From NCBI RefSeq assembly GCF_946221935.1, contig NZ_CAMIGN010000007.1:1-64000 (forward strand): DNA of 64,000 bases, written 5' to 3'. Under the pieces are notes generated by a model. It was not told where the DNA came from. It saw only the letters and a program-made list of their open reading frames with translations, and did no database searches. This DNA is from an uncultured Corynebacterium sp. Its GTDB lineage: Bacteria > Actinomycetota > Actinomycetes > Mycobacteriales > Mycobacteriaceae. Made by a program: the position numbers and the translations under genes. How positions within the stretch are numbered: position 1 is the stretch's first letter; each line of letters starts with the position of its first letter. Positions 17,575-25,949 of the stretch are shown here, one piece after another.

Positions 17575-19908
17575 ATGACGAATGCACCTTATTTTGAGCC
17601 CGGCTCCGCACTAGACCAGCTCGCCCGCGTTAAAAACATTGAAGACGGTGGCCTGATTGTCGCCGTGGACGGCCCCAGCGGCACCGGCAAATCCACCGTG
17701 TGCCGTCGCTTGGCCACCGCCGCTGACGCGAAATACCTGGATACCGGAGCGATGTACCGCGTAGCTACCCTGCACGTACTGCGCCAGGGCATCGACCCTT
17801 CCGCAGACAACTCGCGTCCGGACATCATCGCCGCCACGGCAGATCTGCCATTGGAGATCAACGAAGATCCCACGTCTACAGAGGTGCTGCTAGACGGCAT
17901 GGACGTGTCCGGGGAGATCCGTGGTCCCGAGGTGACCGCCCACGTTTCTGCTGTCGCAGCCATCCCAGAGGTCCGCGAAAACCTGGTTGCTTTGCAGCGC
18001 TCTTTGGCTTTCGCTGCTGGGCGCTGTGTGGTCGAGGGGCGCGACATCGGCACGGTGGTGCTTAGCGACGCCCCAGTGAAGATCTTTATGACCGCCTCCG
18101 CAGAGGTTCGAGCTCAGCGTCGTTACGATCAAGACCTAGCCGCTGGCCGAGACGTGGATTACGACGCGGTACTTGCGGATGTGCAGCGGCGTGATGAAGC
18201 CGATTCCTCCCGCGAGACTTCTCCGCTGCGCCCCGCCGAGGATGCGGTAATTGTGGACACAGGCGACATGGACATCGACGAGGTGCTGGAAAAGCTGGCA
18301 ACGCTGGTACTCGCCAGCGCTCGTCCGGATTCCACCGAGTCGCCTTCGGAGCTGATCTTCCGTACTGCAGACGGCGAAGTGCTGGGGGAGTCCGACTTCA
18401 CCGCTGCCGAGTTCTCCGAATACGACGATGACGAATTCGACGAGGGCAACGAGGCCGGGCCGGATGAGTTCTTCATTACCGGCCCGGAGGATTTCACCCT
18501 TGAAGGCGGCGGCGATTTGCCGGAATCCGACGAGGATTGGGAGGCCTTGGAGGAAGCCTTCGGCGTGCTGGGCGACGAGGAAGCAGAGCAAGAGGCACTG
18601 TGCACCGTCGCCATTGTGGGTCGCCCGAACGTGGGCAAGTCCACGCTGGTGAACCGATTTATCGGTCGTCGCGAGGCTGTGGTGGAGGACTTCCCGGGCG
18701 TGACCCGTGACCGTATTTCCTACTTGGGTGAGTGGTCTGGCCGCCGCTTCTGGGTACAGGACACGGGTGGTTGGGACCCCGATGCCAAGGGCATCCACGC
18801 CGCAATTGCCCGCCAGGCGGAAACCGCTATGGAGACCGCCGACGTGATTGTTTTCGTGGTTGACACGAAGGTCGGCATCACCTCTACCGACGAGGTTATT
18901 GCCCGCAAGCTGCAGCGCAGCGAAGTGCCGGTGATCGTGGTCGCCAACAAGTGCGATGCCGACGCACAGCTGGGCGATGTCGCTGAGTTCTGGGCACTCG
19001 GTCTGGATAACCCGTACCCGGTGTCTGCACAGCACGGCAAGGGTGCTGCCGACGTTCTGGATCAGGTTCATAGCTCTTTTCCGGAGCACCCCCGTGAACT
19101 GTCGATTGTCTCCGGGCCGCGTCGCGTGGCACTGGTCGGCCGTCCGAACGTGGGCAAGTCCTCACTGCTGAACAAGATCACGGGCGAGGAACGCTCCGTC
19201 GTCAACAACGTTGCCGGCACCACCGTCGATCCAGTTGACTCCATCGTTGAGTTGGAGGAAAAGACCTGGAAGTTCGTCGACACCGCCGGAATCCGAAAGA
19301 AGACGAAGCAGGCACGCGGCCATGAGTTCTACGCCTCCCTGCGCACTCGTTCCGCCATTGATGCGGCGGAGGTCGCTGTCTTTCTTGTGGACGCCAGCGA
19401 GCCCATCGCCGAACAGGATCAGCGCGTACTTCGCATGATCCTCGACTCGGGTCGTGCCCTGGTGGTGGCTTATAACAAGTGGGATCTGGTGGATGAGGAC
19501 CGCCGCGAGTTGCTGGAGCGCGAAATTGAGCTGCAACTTTCCCACGTCCCGTGGGCGCGTCGCGTGAATATCTCCGCGAAGACCGGCCGTGCACTCCAGA
19601 AGTTGGAGCCGGCGATGATTGAGGCTCTAGAGAGCTGGGATCAGCGTATTTCCACTGGCCAGTTGAACACCTGGCTTCGTGCCGTGATTGCGGAGACCCC
19701 GCCGCCGATGCGTGGCGGACGCCTGCCGCGCGTGCTGTTTGCCACCCAGGCTTCCACCAAGCCGCCGGTGATTGTGCTGTTCACCACCGGCTTCCTGGAG
19801 CACGGCTACCGCCGCTTCCTGGAGCGCAAGTTGCGCGAGGCCTTCGGCTTTGAAGGTTCGCCGGTGCGTATTGCGGTGCGTGTGCGCGAGAAGAAGCGTA
19901 AGAAGTAG
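17575..19908 (+). CDS. Fused cytidylate kinase - GTPase Der
   Basis: 777 aa, two enzymes in one chain. Residues ~20-245 are cytidylate kinase (VAVDGPSGTGKSTVCRRLA P-loop; LDTGAMYR; VVEGRDIGTVV), which makes CDP/dCDP. Residues ~245-340 are a very acidic linker (Asp/Glu-rich). Residues ~340-777 are the ribosome-assembly GTPase Der/EngA with two G domains (GRPNVGKSTLVNRF near 349 and GRPNVGKSSLLNKI near 522), each followed by NKCD and NKWD, and the KH-like C-terminal domain. The fused architecture is known in some actinobacteria; in mycobacteria the genes are adjacent but separate. The start ATG at 17575 has only a weak ribosome site. Confidence 0.93.
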   Translation: MTNAPYFEPGSALDQLARVKNIEDGGLIVAVDGPSGTGKSTVCRRLATAADAKYLDTGAMYRVATLHVLRQGIDPSADNSRPDIIAATADLPLEINEDPTSTEVLLDGMDVSGEIRGPEVTAHVSAVAAIPEVRENLVALQRSLAFAAGRCVVEGRDIGTVVLSDAPVKIFMTASAEVRAQRRYDQDLAAGRDVDYDAVLADVQRRDEADSSRETSPLRPAEDAVIVDTGDMDIDEVLEKLATLVLASARPDSTESPSELIFRTADGEVLGESDFTAAEFSEYDDDEFDEGNEAGPDEFFITGPEDFTLEGGGDLPESDEDWEALEEAFGVLGDEEAEQEALCTVAIVGRPNVGKSTLVNRFIGRREAVVEDFPGVTRDRISYLGEWSGRRFWVQDTGGWDPDAKGIHAAIARQAETAMETADVIVFVVDTKVGITSTDEVIARKLQRSEVPVIVVANKCDADAQLGDVAEFWALGLDNPYPVSAQHGKGAADVLDQVHSSFPEHPRELSIVSGPRRVALVGRPNVGKSSLLNKITGEERSVVNNVAGTTVDPVDSIVELEEKTWKFVDTAGIRKKTKQARGHEFYASLRTRSAIDAAEVAVFLVDASEPIAEQDQRVLRMILDSGRALVVAYNKWDLVDEDRRELLEREIELQLSHVPWARRVNISAKTGRALQKLEPAMIEALESWDQRISTGQLNTWLRAVIAETPPPMRGGRLPRVLFATQASTKPPVIVLFTTGFLEHGYRRFLERKLREAFGFEGSPVRIAVRVREKKRKK

Positions 19909-19929
19909 CACAGCGCACGCAGTCCCGCG

Positions 19930-20658
19930 TTAGCGCAGCACCAGGATCCAGATTGCGATGTGGTGCAGCAGCGCCGCCAAGATTGTGGCGGCGTGGAACA
20001 CCTCGTGGAATCCAAACCAGCGCGGGGAGGGGTTCGGCCACTGTTTGGCGTAGATGACTGCGCCAACGGAGTAGACGATTCCACCGGCCAGCATCAGCAG
20101 GCTTACAGCCAGCCCCAACTGCTGGTAGTAGCCAACGGCGCCGATGGCAGCCAGCCAACCGAGCGTGAGGTACGTGGTGGCATCCAACCACCGCGGGTGA
20201 TCAATCCACACCAGATTCAGTACTACTGCCGCGGCGGCGGCCAGCCAGCACACGGCCAAGATCCACAGCCCGCCGGTGTTAAACCAACCCCAGCCGGTGA
20301 ACCATCGCGCGCCAAAAGCGCCGACCGTCACTGGCCCGTAAGTGCCGGCGATGAAGACCGCGATCATGGCATGGTCAGCACGCCGCCAGCTGTTCACCGC
20401 GCCCTCGGAGCGCCACGGCACGCGGTGGTACAGCGCGCTGACGGTGAGCATCCCGGCCAGGCACAGGGCGTACAGCACCGTGGCCATGGTCATCCAGGAC
20501 AGGTGAAACTTGGAGGCCGCAACGATGGTCAGCGCGGTTCCCATGCCGCCGAAATACCACGCGGCAGCGGTGTGCAGGCGACCGCGCATAAAGGGGCGGG
20601 GGCCTCGGTCGAAAACAGGACGTGGAGGCTTCTTCGTGAGAACTTGAGTTTCTTGCAC
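19930..20658 (-). CDS. Haemolysin III / PAQR-family membrane protein
   Basis: 242 aa with about seven membrane helices. The family fingerprints are SALYHR (helix 2), RRADHAMIAVFIAGTYGP and the C-terminal FGFHEVFHAATILAALLHHIA, which place Ser, Asp and His ligands of the putative metal site. Such proteins (YqfA/TrhA) are linked to membrane-lipid homeostasis; true haemolysin activity is doubtful. GTG start after AGGCTTTCTTTC. It converges on cmk-der with a 21-bp gap and lies 25 bp downstream of the fhs stop, so it may be read with fhs. Confidence 0.88.
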   Translation of the reverse strand: MQETQVLTKKPPRPVFDRGPRPFMRGRLHTAAAWYFGGMGTALTIVAASKFHLSWMTMATVLYALCLAGMLTVSALYHRVPWRSEGAVNSWRRADHAMIAVFIAGTYGPVTVGAFGARWFTGWGWFNTGGLWILAVCWLAAAAAVVLNLVWIDHPRWLDATTYLTLGWLAAIGAVGYYQQLGLAVSLLMLAGGIVYSVGAVIYAKQWPNPSPRWFGFHEVFHAATILAALLHHIAIWILVLR

Positions 20659-20683
20659 GAAAGAAAGCCTACGTCAATGCGCG

Positions 20684-22372
20684 TTAGAACAAGCCCGAAA
20701 TGACTCCACTCTCGTCCACGTCAATGCGCTCAGCCGCGGGCTTCTTCGGCAAACCAGGCAGTGTCATGACGTCACCGGTCATGGCCACTACGAAGCCTGC
20801 GCCGATGCGTGGCACCAGCTCGCGGACGTGCAGCGTGTGTCCACTGGGCGCGCCCAGTGCGCTGGGGTCGTTACTGAAGGAGTATTGAGTCTTCGACACG
20901 CACACTGGCAACTTGTCCCAGCCGTTCTCCTTCAAGAACGCCAAATCCTTCAAGGCCTTCGGGCCGAACTGGACGTCCGCTGCGCCGTAGATCTCCGTGG
21001 CAATCGTGTGCAAAGTGGCTTCCACGCCATCGACTGGCTGATAAATCTGGTGGCTGGAGCTAGGGGCGTCATCACCAGAAGCGCCATCGACGACCTCCAA
21101 CACGGCAGAGGCTAGATCCGCTGCACCGGCACCGCCCTCGGCCCACACATTGCACTCGACGACACGCACGCCGAACTGCTCGCCCCACTCGACGATCTGC
21201 TGGCGATCCGTAGCGCTGTCGGTACTAAATAGGTTCAGCGCCACCACCGGCTCCACGCCGAACTTGCGGATATTGCTGACGTGGCGCTCCAGGTTGGACA
21301 GTCCGGCTTTCAGTACCGAATCGCCGTTGTGCTTTAGCGAACGAATAGTGGCCACGACCACGGTCGCGGCGACATCGAGGCCACCGGCGCGAGCCTTGAT
21401 ATCGAAGAACTTCTCCGCACCCAGGTCACTGCCGAAGCCGGCTTCGGTAAGCACGACCTCCGACAAATCCAGCGCCGTCGTCGTCGCGATCAGCGAGTTA
21501 CAGCCATGCGCGATATTCGCAAAAGGGCCGCCGTGCACCAGCGCCGGCGTGCCACCCAGGGTTTGCACCAGGTTCGGGTTGATCGCGTCGCGCAACAGGG
21601 CAGTGATCGCACCTGCGCACTTCAGATCACCCGCCGTCACGGGCTTGCGGTCGTAGGTTTGACCCACCACGATGCGTCCGATGCGCTTCTTCAAATCTTT
21701 CAAGTCGGTGGCCAGGCACAGGATCGCCATGATCTCGCTGGCTGCCGTGATATCGAACCCGCCCTCGCGCGGGGTGCCCTGACCCGGCCCGCCCAGCCCC
21801 GTGACGACGTGGCGCAGCGAGCGGTCATTAACGTCCAGACAGCGTCGCCAGGTCACCCGTCGCGGGTCAATGCCTAGCGCGTTGCCGTGCTGCACGTGGT
21901 TGTCCACCATTGCAGCTAGGGTGTTCGTCGCTGCGGTGATGGCGTGCATATCACCGGTGAAGTGCAGGTTGATGTCCTCCATCGGCACGATCTGCGCATA
22001 GCCGCCGCCTGCTGCACCGCCCTTGATACCCATGACTGGTCCCTGGGAGGGCTCGCGGATCGCCACCATCGTCTGGCGCCCCGCTGCTCGTACGGCATCG
22101 GCAAGTCCGATCAACACGGTGGACTTGCCCTCGCCGGCGGGTGTTGGGCTCATTGCCGTCACGAGTACGAGCTTGCCCTTTTTATTGACGCCCTCACACT
22201 CCGCCTTCAACGCGGGAACATCGATCTTGGCTTTTGTGCGACCGTAGGGGATCAAAGCTGCTTCCGGGATGCCGGCGCGTTCTGCGATTGTGGTGATGGG
22301 CTCCAGCGTGTGAGCTTGGGCGATGTCTACATCGCTGGGCTGAGGATTGCTCGTTGCAGAAGAATTAGTCAT
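20684..22372 (-). CDS. fhs: Formate-tetrahydrofolate ligase
   Basis: 562 aa, full length. It forms 10-formyl-THF from formate, THF and ATP for purine and fMet synthesis. Visible: P-loop-like PTPAGEGKSTVLIGLADA, IREPSQGPVMGIKGGAAGGGYAQ, FTGDMHAITAATN and GGTPALVHGGPFANIAHGCNS, all conserved in the family. Transcribed away from gapB; the 139-bp gap holds both promoters. Confidence 0.96.
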   Translation of the reverse strand: MTNSSATSNPQPSDVDIAQAHTLEPITTIAERAGIPEAALIPYGRTKAKIDVPALKAECEGVNKKGKLVLVTAMSPTPAGEGKSTVLIGLADAVRAAGRQTMVAIREPSQGPVMGIKGGAAGGGYAQIVPMEDINLHFTGDMHAITAATNTLAAMVDNHVQHGNALGIDPRRVTWRRCLDVNDRSLRHVVTGLGGPGQGTPREGGFDITAASEIMAILCLATDLKDLKKRIGRIVVGQTYDRKPVTAGDLKCAGAITALLRDAINPNLVQTLGGTPALVHGGPFANIAHGCNSLIATTTALDLSEVVLTEAGFGSDLGAEKFFDIKARAGGLDVAATVVVATIRSLKHNGDSVLKAGLSNLERHVSNIRKFGVEPVVALNLFSTDSATDRQQIVEWGEQFGVRVVECNVWAEGGAGAADLASAVLEVVDGASGDDAPSSSHQIYQPVDGVEATLHTIATEIYGAADVQFGPKALKDLAFLKENGWDKLPVCVSKTQYSFSNDPSALGAPSGHTLHVRELVPRIGAGFVVAMTGDVMTLPGLPKKPAAERIDVDESGVISGLF

Positions 22373-22445
22373 ATTCCCAGAATAAACGTCTACCCCTGTA
22401 AGCCCCCGAATTAATGGGTGTAGGGGAGGAGGACACTAGACTCTA

Positions 22446-22508
22446 GGGGGTAAGCGGGTGACCCCCGATGTTTTCTAAAACGATCCCCTCCAGTGAGGTA
22501 GTGAGGTA
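22446..22508 (+). promoter_or_regulatory. Leader of gapB: hairpin and doubled ribosome site
   Basis: GGGGGT...ACCCCC (22446-22466) can form a 6-bp stem, and immediately before the gapB ATG the octamer GTGAGGTA occurs twice in tandem (22493-22508). The second copy places AGG about 8 bp before the start. The duplication and hairpin could tune translation; no T-tract follows the hairpin. Confidence 0.4.
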
Positions 22509-22511
22509 TAG

Positions 22512-23978
22512 ATGACCGACAACGCACCGACCACCAGCGATCTGCACAGCGACTGGAATGAACGCCTAGCTTTGGCTCAGGAAATGCTACCGCTGATCAG
22601 CCGACTGCACCGCGACAAGAACGTCGTAACTTCGATCTTTGGCCGCCTGCTGGTGAACGTCACTGATATCGACATCATCAAGTCTCACCGCTATGCCCGC
22701 CGCGTGGTGGAGAAGGAACTGCCGCTGGAGCAGACCCTGCCGGTACTGCGTGAACTGGTGGAAATGGACTTGGGCACCGCCTCCATCGACATCGGATCCC
22801 TGGCTAGCCGCTACAACAAGAACTCGGAGGGTTTGACCCTGCGCGAGTACCTGGAGCGTGAGCTGGCAGAGGTCATCGGTGGCCCGGAGCAGGTCGAGCC
22901 CCGCGACGTCGTCCTCTACGGTTTTGGCCGTATTGGTCGCCTGCTGGCCCGCATCCTGGTTTCCCGCGAGGCAACCTACGGTGGCGCCCGCCTGCGCGCG
23001 GTCGTCGTCCGTTCCAAGGGCGAGGGCGACCTGATCAAGCGTGCCTCCCTGCTGCGCCGTGACTCCGTTCACGGTGCCTTCGACGGCACCATCACCACGG
23101 ATGAAGAGAACAACACGATCTGGGCAAACGGCACCCCGATCAAGATCATCTACGCCAACAACCCCGCGGAGATCGACTACACCAGCTACGGCATTAACGA
23201 TGCGATCGTGGTGGACAACACCGGCGTGTGGCGCGACCGCGACGGTCTGTCCCAGCACCTCGAGTCCAAGGGCGTATCCAAGGTTCTGCTGACTGCCCCG
23301 GGCAAGGGCGACATCAAGAACATCGTTTATGGCATCAACCACGGTGACATCACTGAGGATGATCGCATCCTGTCTGCGGCGTCCTGCACCACCAATGGCA
23401 TCACGCCAGTGCTGAAGGTCATCAACGACCGCTACGGTGTGCAGCACGGTCACGTCGAGACCGTTCACTCCTTCACTAACGACCAGAACCTCATCGATAA
23501 CTTCCACAAGGGCGATCGCCGTGGCCGCGCTGCAGGCCTGAACATGGTGCTCACCGCCACCGGTGCAGCGAAGGCCGTGGCCAAGGCTCTACCGGAGTTC
23601 GCCGGCAAGCTAACAGGCAACGCCATCCGCGTTCCCACCCCGGACGTTTCCATGGCTGTGCTGAACCTGACCCTGGACAAGGAAGTCGAGGCCGACGAGG
23701 TAAACAACTTCTTGCGCCGCGTTTCCCTGCACTCTACGCTGCGTCAGCAGATCGACTTCATCAAGTCCCCGGAGGTTGTGTCCACCGACTTCGTTGGCAC
23801 CACCCACGCCGGCATCGTCGACGGACTGGCCACTATCGCTAACGGTAACCACCTGGTGCTGTACGTCTGGTACGACAACGAGTTCGGCTACTCCAACCAG
23901 GTGATCCGCATTGTTGAGGAGATCGCAGGAGTGCGTCCGCGGGTTCTGCCGCAGCGCGCAGCTGCCCTTGATCTCTAA
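22512..23978 (+). CDS. gapB: Glyceraldehyde-3-phosphate dehydrogenase, GapB type
   Basis: 488 aa, much longer than glycolytic GapA (~335 aa) because of a ~125-residue helical N-terminal extension (RLALAQEMLPLISRLHRDKNVV). The Rossmann segment VLYGFGRIGRLLARI and the catalytic Cys in SAASCTTNGITPV (Cys292) are intact. In C. glutamicum the second GAPDH, GapB, is a ~480-aa enzyme serving gluconeogenesis with NADP/NAD; the size and extension match. Its end converges with the SucE-like gene 12 bp away. Confidence 0.93.
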   Translation: MTDNAPTTSDLHSDWNERLALAQEMLPLISRLHRDKNVVTSIFGRLLVNVTDIDIIKSHRYARRVVEKELPLEQTLPVLRELVEMDLGTASIDIGSLASRYNKNSEGLTLREYLERELAEVIGGPEQVEPRDVVLYGFGRIGRLLARILVSREATYGGARLRAVVVRSKGEGDLIKRASLLRRDSVHGAFDGTITTDEENNTIWANGTPIKIIYANNPAEIDYTSYGINDAIVVDNTGVWRDRDGLSQHLESKGVSKVLLTAPGKGDIKNIVYGINHGDITEDDRILSAASCTTNGITPVLKVINDRYGVQHGHVETVHSFTNDQNLIDNFHKGDRRGRAAGLNMVLTATGAAKAVAKALPEFAGKLTGNAIRVPTPDVSMAVLNLTLDKEVEADEVNNFLRRVSLHSTLRQQIDFIKSPEVVSTDFVGTTHAGIVDGLATIANGNHLVLYVWYDNEFGYSNQVIRIVEEIAGVRPRVLPQRAAALDL

Positions 23979-23990
23979 GACCGGGTGCAG

Positions 23991-25619
23991 CTAGAGCAGC
24001 ATCAGTAGTAGCACCTGGCAGCCGATGATCTTGCCGATCATCGCTGCTGGGTACACCGTGGCATAGCCGCGCATGGGTAGCTCTGTGCCCGATTGATCGT
24101 TGAGGTAGCTAATCACTGCGGGGTTGGTAGAGACGCCCGCAGCCATGCCCATCGCTTCATCCCATTTGAGGCGCAGCAGCCACATACCGCCCAGGCCACA
24201 GACAAGCGCCGAGACGACTGTGATGATAAAGCCCAGCGCAATGTAGCTGAGCGACGTGATATCCGTCAGCGCGTCGCGGAAGCCCGTGCCAGCGATGGTG
24301 CCAACACCTGCCAGGAAGATGGCCAGTCCAAGGCTGCTGAGGGCCTTGTTCGCGTGATAAGGGATCTGCCAACCGATGGGGCCGGTGCGGGCAAGCGCGC
24401 CGAACACGAGACCCATGACAATGGGGCCACCGCCGAAGCCCAGATTGAGTGTGGCGCCTCCGGGCAGGGGGATGGGGATCGCGCCGATAAGCAAACCGAT
24501 GGCTAGGCCGAGAGTGAACGGCAGCAGATTGACATCTGCGAGGGAGCGCTCCGAATCGCCCAAGAGCTGAGAAACCTCGTCGATGCGGTGCTTAGGAGTA
24601 ACCACACGGACGCGGTCGGAGTAATGCAGTACATCGTCTGGGCCCGGAACCAGGTCTTCGTCGCCGCGACGAATGCGGGCGATGATGAAGCCATGGCTGA
24701 TCGGATCAATGTCCTTGATGCTGCGCCCGGCGATGTTGGGGTTTGAAACGGTAATGCGGCGGTAGCCGATGTAGGAGCTGTCGATGTCGATATCGACCTC
24801 CTCGCCGAGCGCAGCAGTGGCTTTATCCAGAGAGTCGGGCGTGCCCGTAATCACGACGATCATGCCAGGGAAGACCTCGGCATCCGGGTAGGCCAGCTTG
24901 TGGTCCTTTTCCTGCACATCCTCAGTGGCATGGTGTGGTCGCACCAGACGGGTGACGATGATCTTTGTGTCAGCGATGGTGCGCAGGTCACGTACGCAGC
25001 CCGTAATGCCGTCTCGCAGGCGGATGCCACGGTGCTCCAGTGGAGCATGCAGAACGTCCTCGTCGATAGCGTCCTGTCGGTGGTTAACTTTGAGAAGCTT
25101 CGTACCGATGGCTGCAACTGCGATGGCTCCCAGCACGCCACCGGGATAGGCCAGGGAGTAACCGACAACTGGGTGAGCAGCCAACTCCGGGTTGGTGCCC
25201 TCCAACATATCCACGACAGCCGCCATACCAGGGGTCGAAGTCAGTGCAGCAGCGAAGGAACCGGTCGCGGTGGCGGCCTCCACACCAAACAGCGGCACCA
25301 GTAGCCACGTCATGCCCATGAGGCCGACGAGGAGTACGACCACAAAGAGGAGCATGCGCCATCCGCGACGGCGGAAATCGGCAAAGAAGGCATGGCCAGC
25401 CGTTAGTCCGATGGCGTAGACGAAGATCGCCAAACCGAATTGGAACAGCAGCGGGGGAAGCTGGATGTTGGGATCCAGGGTGGAGAAGATGATGGCGACG
25501 AAAAGAATTGCCGCTGTGCCCAGCGACATTCCGCCCAAGCGAATCTTGCCGATAGCGAAGCCGAGGGCGAGGATAATGACGAGGGCGATGAGTGGATTCT
25601 CTGCGAGGAAGGCCAACAT
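23991..25619 (-). CDS. sucE: AspT-family exchanger, SucE-like
   Basis: 542 aa. Two blocks of about five membrane helices (residues ~1-190 and ~375-540) flank two TrkA-C/RCK-C regulatory domains (DLRTIADTKIIVTRLVR; RRITVSNPNIAGRSI), the AspT-Al/YidE layout. Segments such as VYPAAMIGKII, NKALSSLGLAIFLAGVGT and LLGDSERSLADVNLLPF resemble the C. glutamicum succinate exporter SucE from memory. It likely exchanges dicarboxylates; direction and substrate are inferred. The start follows 'taggatcg' and lies only 21 bp downstream of the terminator of the small peptide gene. Confidence 0.85.
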   Translation of the reverse strand: MLAFLAENPLIALVIILALGFAIGKIRLGGMSLGTAAILFVAIIFSTLDPNIQLPPLLFQFGLAIFVYAIGLTAGHAFFADFRRRGWRMLLFVVVLLVGLMGMTWLLVPLFGVEAATATGSFAAALTSTPGMAAVVDMLEGTNPELAAHPVVGYSLAYPGGVLGAIAVAAIGTKLLKVNHRQDAIDEDVLHAPLEHRGIRLRDGITGCVRDLRTIADTKIIVTRLVRPHHATEDVQEKDHKLAYPDAEVFPGMIVVITGTPDSLDKATAALGEEVDIDIDSSYIGYRRITVSNPNIAGRSIKDIDPISHGFIIARIRRGDEDLVPGPDDVLHYSDRVRVVTPKHRIDEVSQLLGDSERSLADVNLLPFTLGLAIGLLIGAIPIPLPGGATLNLGFGGGPIVMGLVFGALARTGPIGWQIPYHANKALSSLGLAIFLAGVGTIAGTGFRDALTDITSLSYIALGFIITVVSALVCGLGGMWLLRLKWDEAMGMAAGVSTNPAVISYLNDQSGTELPMRGYATVYPAAMIGKIIGCQVLLLMLL

Positions 25620-25640
25620 GAAAACGATCCTATAAAGAAA

Positions 25641-25667
25641 TCCCCGCCCACACGAGGTGGACGGGGA
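25641..25667 (-). terminator. Terminator/attenuator between small peptide gene and sucE-like gene
   Basis: On the minus strand an 11-bp stem with one mismatch (TCCCCGTCCAC / GTGGGCGGGGA), a 5-base loop and then TTTCTTTA form a convincing Rho-independent terminator. It lies 31 bp after the peptide stop and 21 bp before the sucE-like start, so it either ends a short peptide mRNA or gates read-through into the exchanger gene. Confidence 0.85.
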
Positions 25668-25698
25668 CCCGTGAGAAACCTCAGAAGAAGGGGGATTC

Positions 25699-25791
25699 CT
25701 ACTTGCCGGTGATCAGGCCGACCAGGCCAGCGATAGCGCCGCCGATTACCTGGACGAGGTTCTGGAAGAAGGTTGCAACGAGTTCAATCAT
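25699..25791 (-). CDS. 30-aa hydrophobic glycine-zipper peptide
   Basis: ATG at 25791 is preceded by AAAGGATC with 8-bp spacing, and the frame closes with TAG before a strong terminator. The 30 residues begin MIELVATFF, have a single Glu (3) and a single Lys (the last residue), and otherwise form one hydrophobic helix with Gly at 17, 18, 22, 25 and 29 (two GxxxG steps). This looks membrane-inserting or oligomerising: possibly a tiny pore or porin (corynebacterial PorA/PorH are also short and lack signal peptides), a modulin-like peptide, or a leader peptide for the exchanger downstream. No runs of one amino acid favour classical attenuation. I cannot name a family. Confidence 0.72.
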   Translation of the reverse strand: MIELVATFFQNLVQVIGGAIAGLVGLITGK

Positions 25792-25949
25792 GGGAGTGAT
25801 CCTTTCTGTGTGTAGTGACTGACGCTAAGGGTTTATGTGGGTTTGTTTAGCGCCTTCACCAATACAAACGATTCCCACGCCTAAGTGTTACGCCCTCAAA
25901 ACAATTTTTTAAAATTTTTTCTCTGAGCAGTTCGCCTACACTTGAACGC

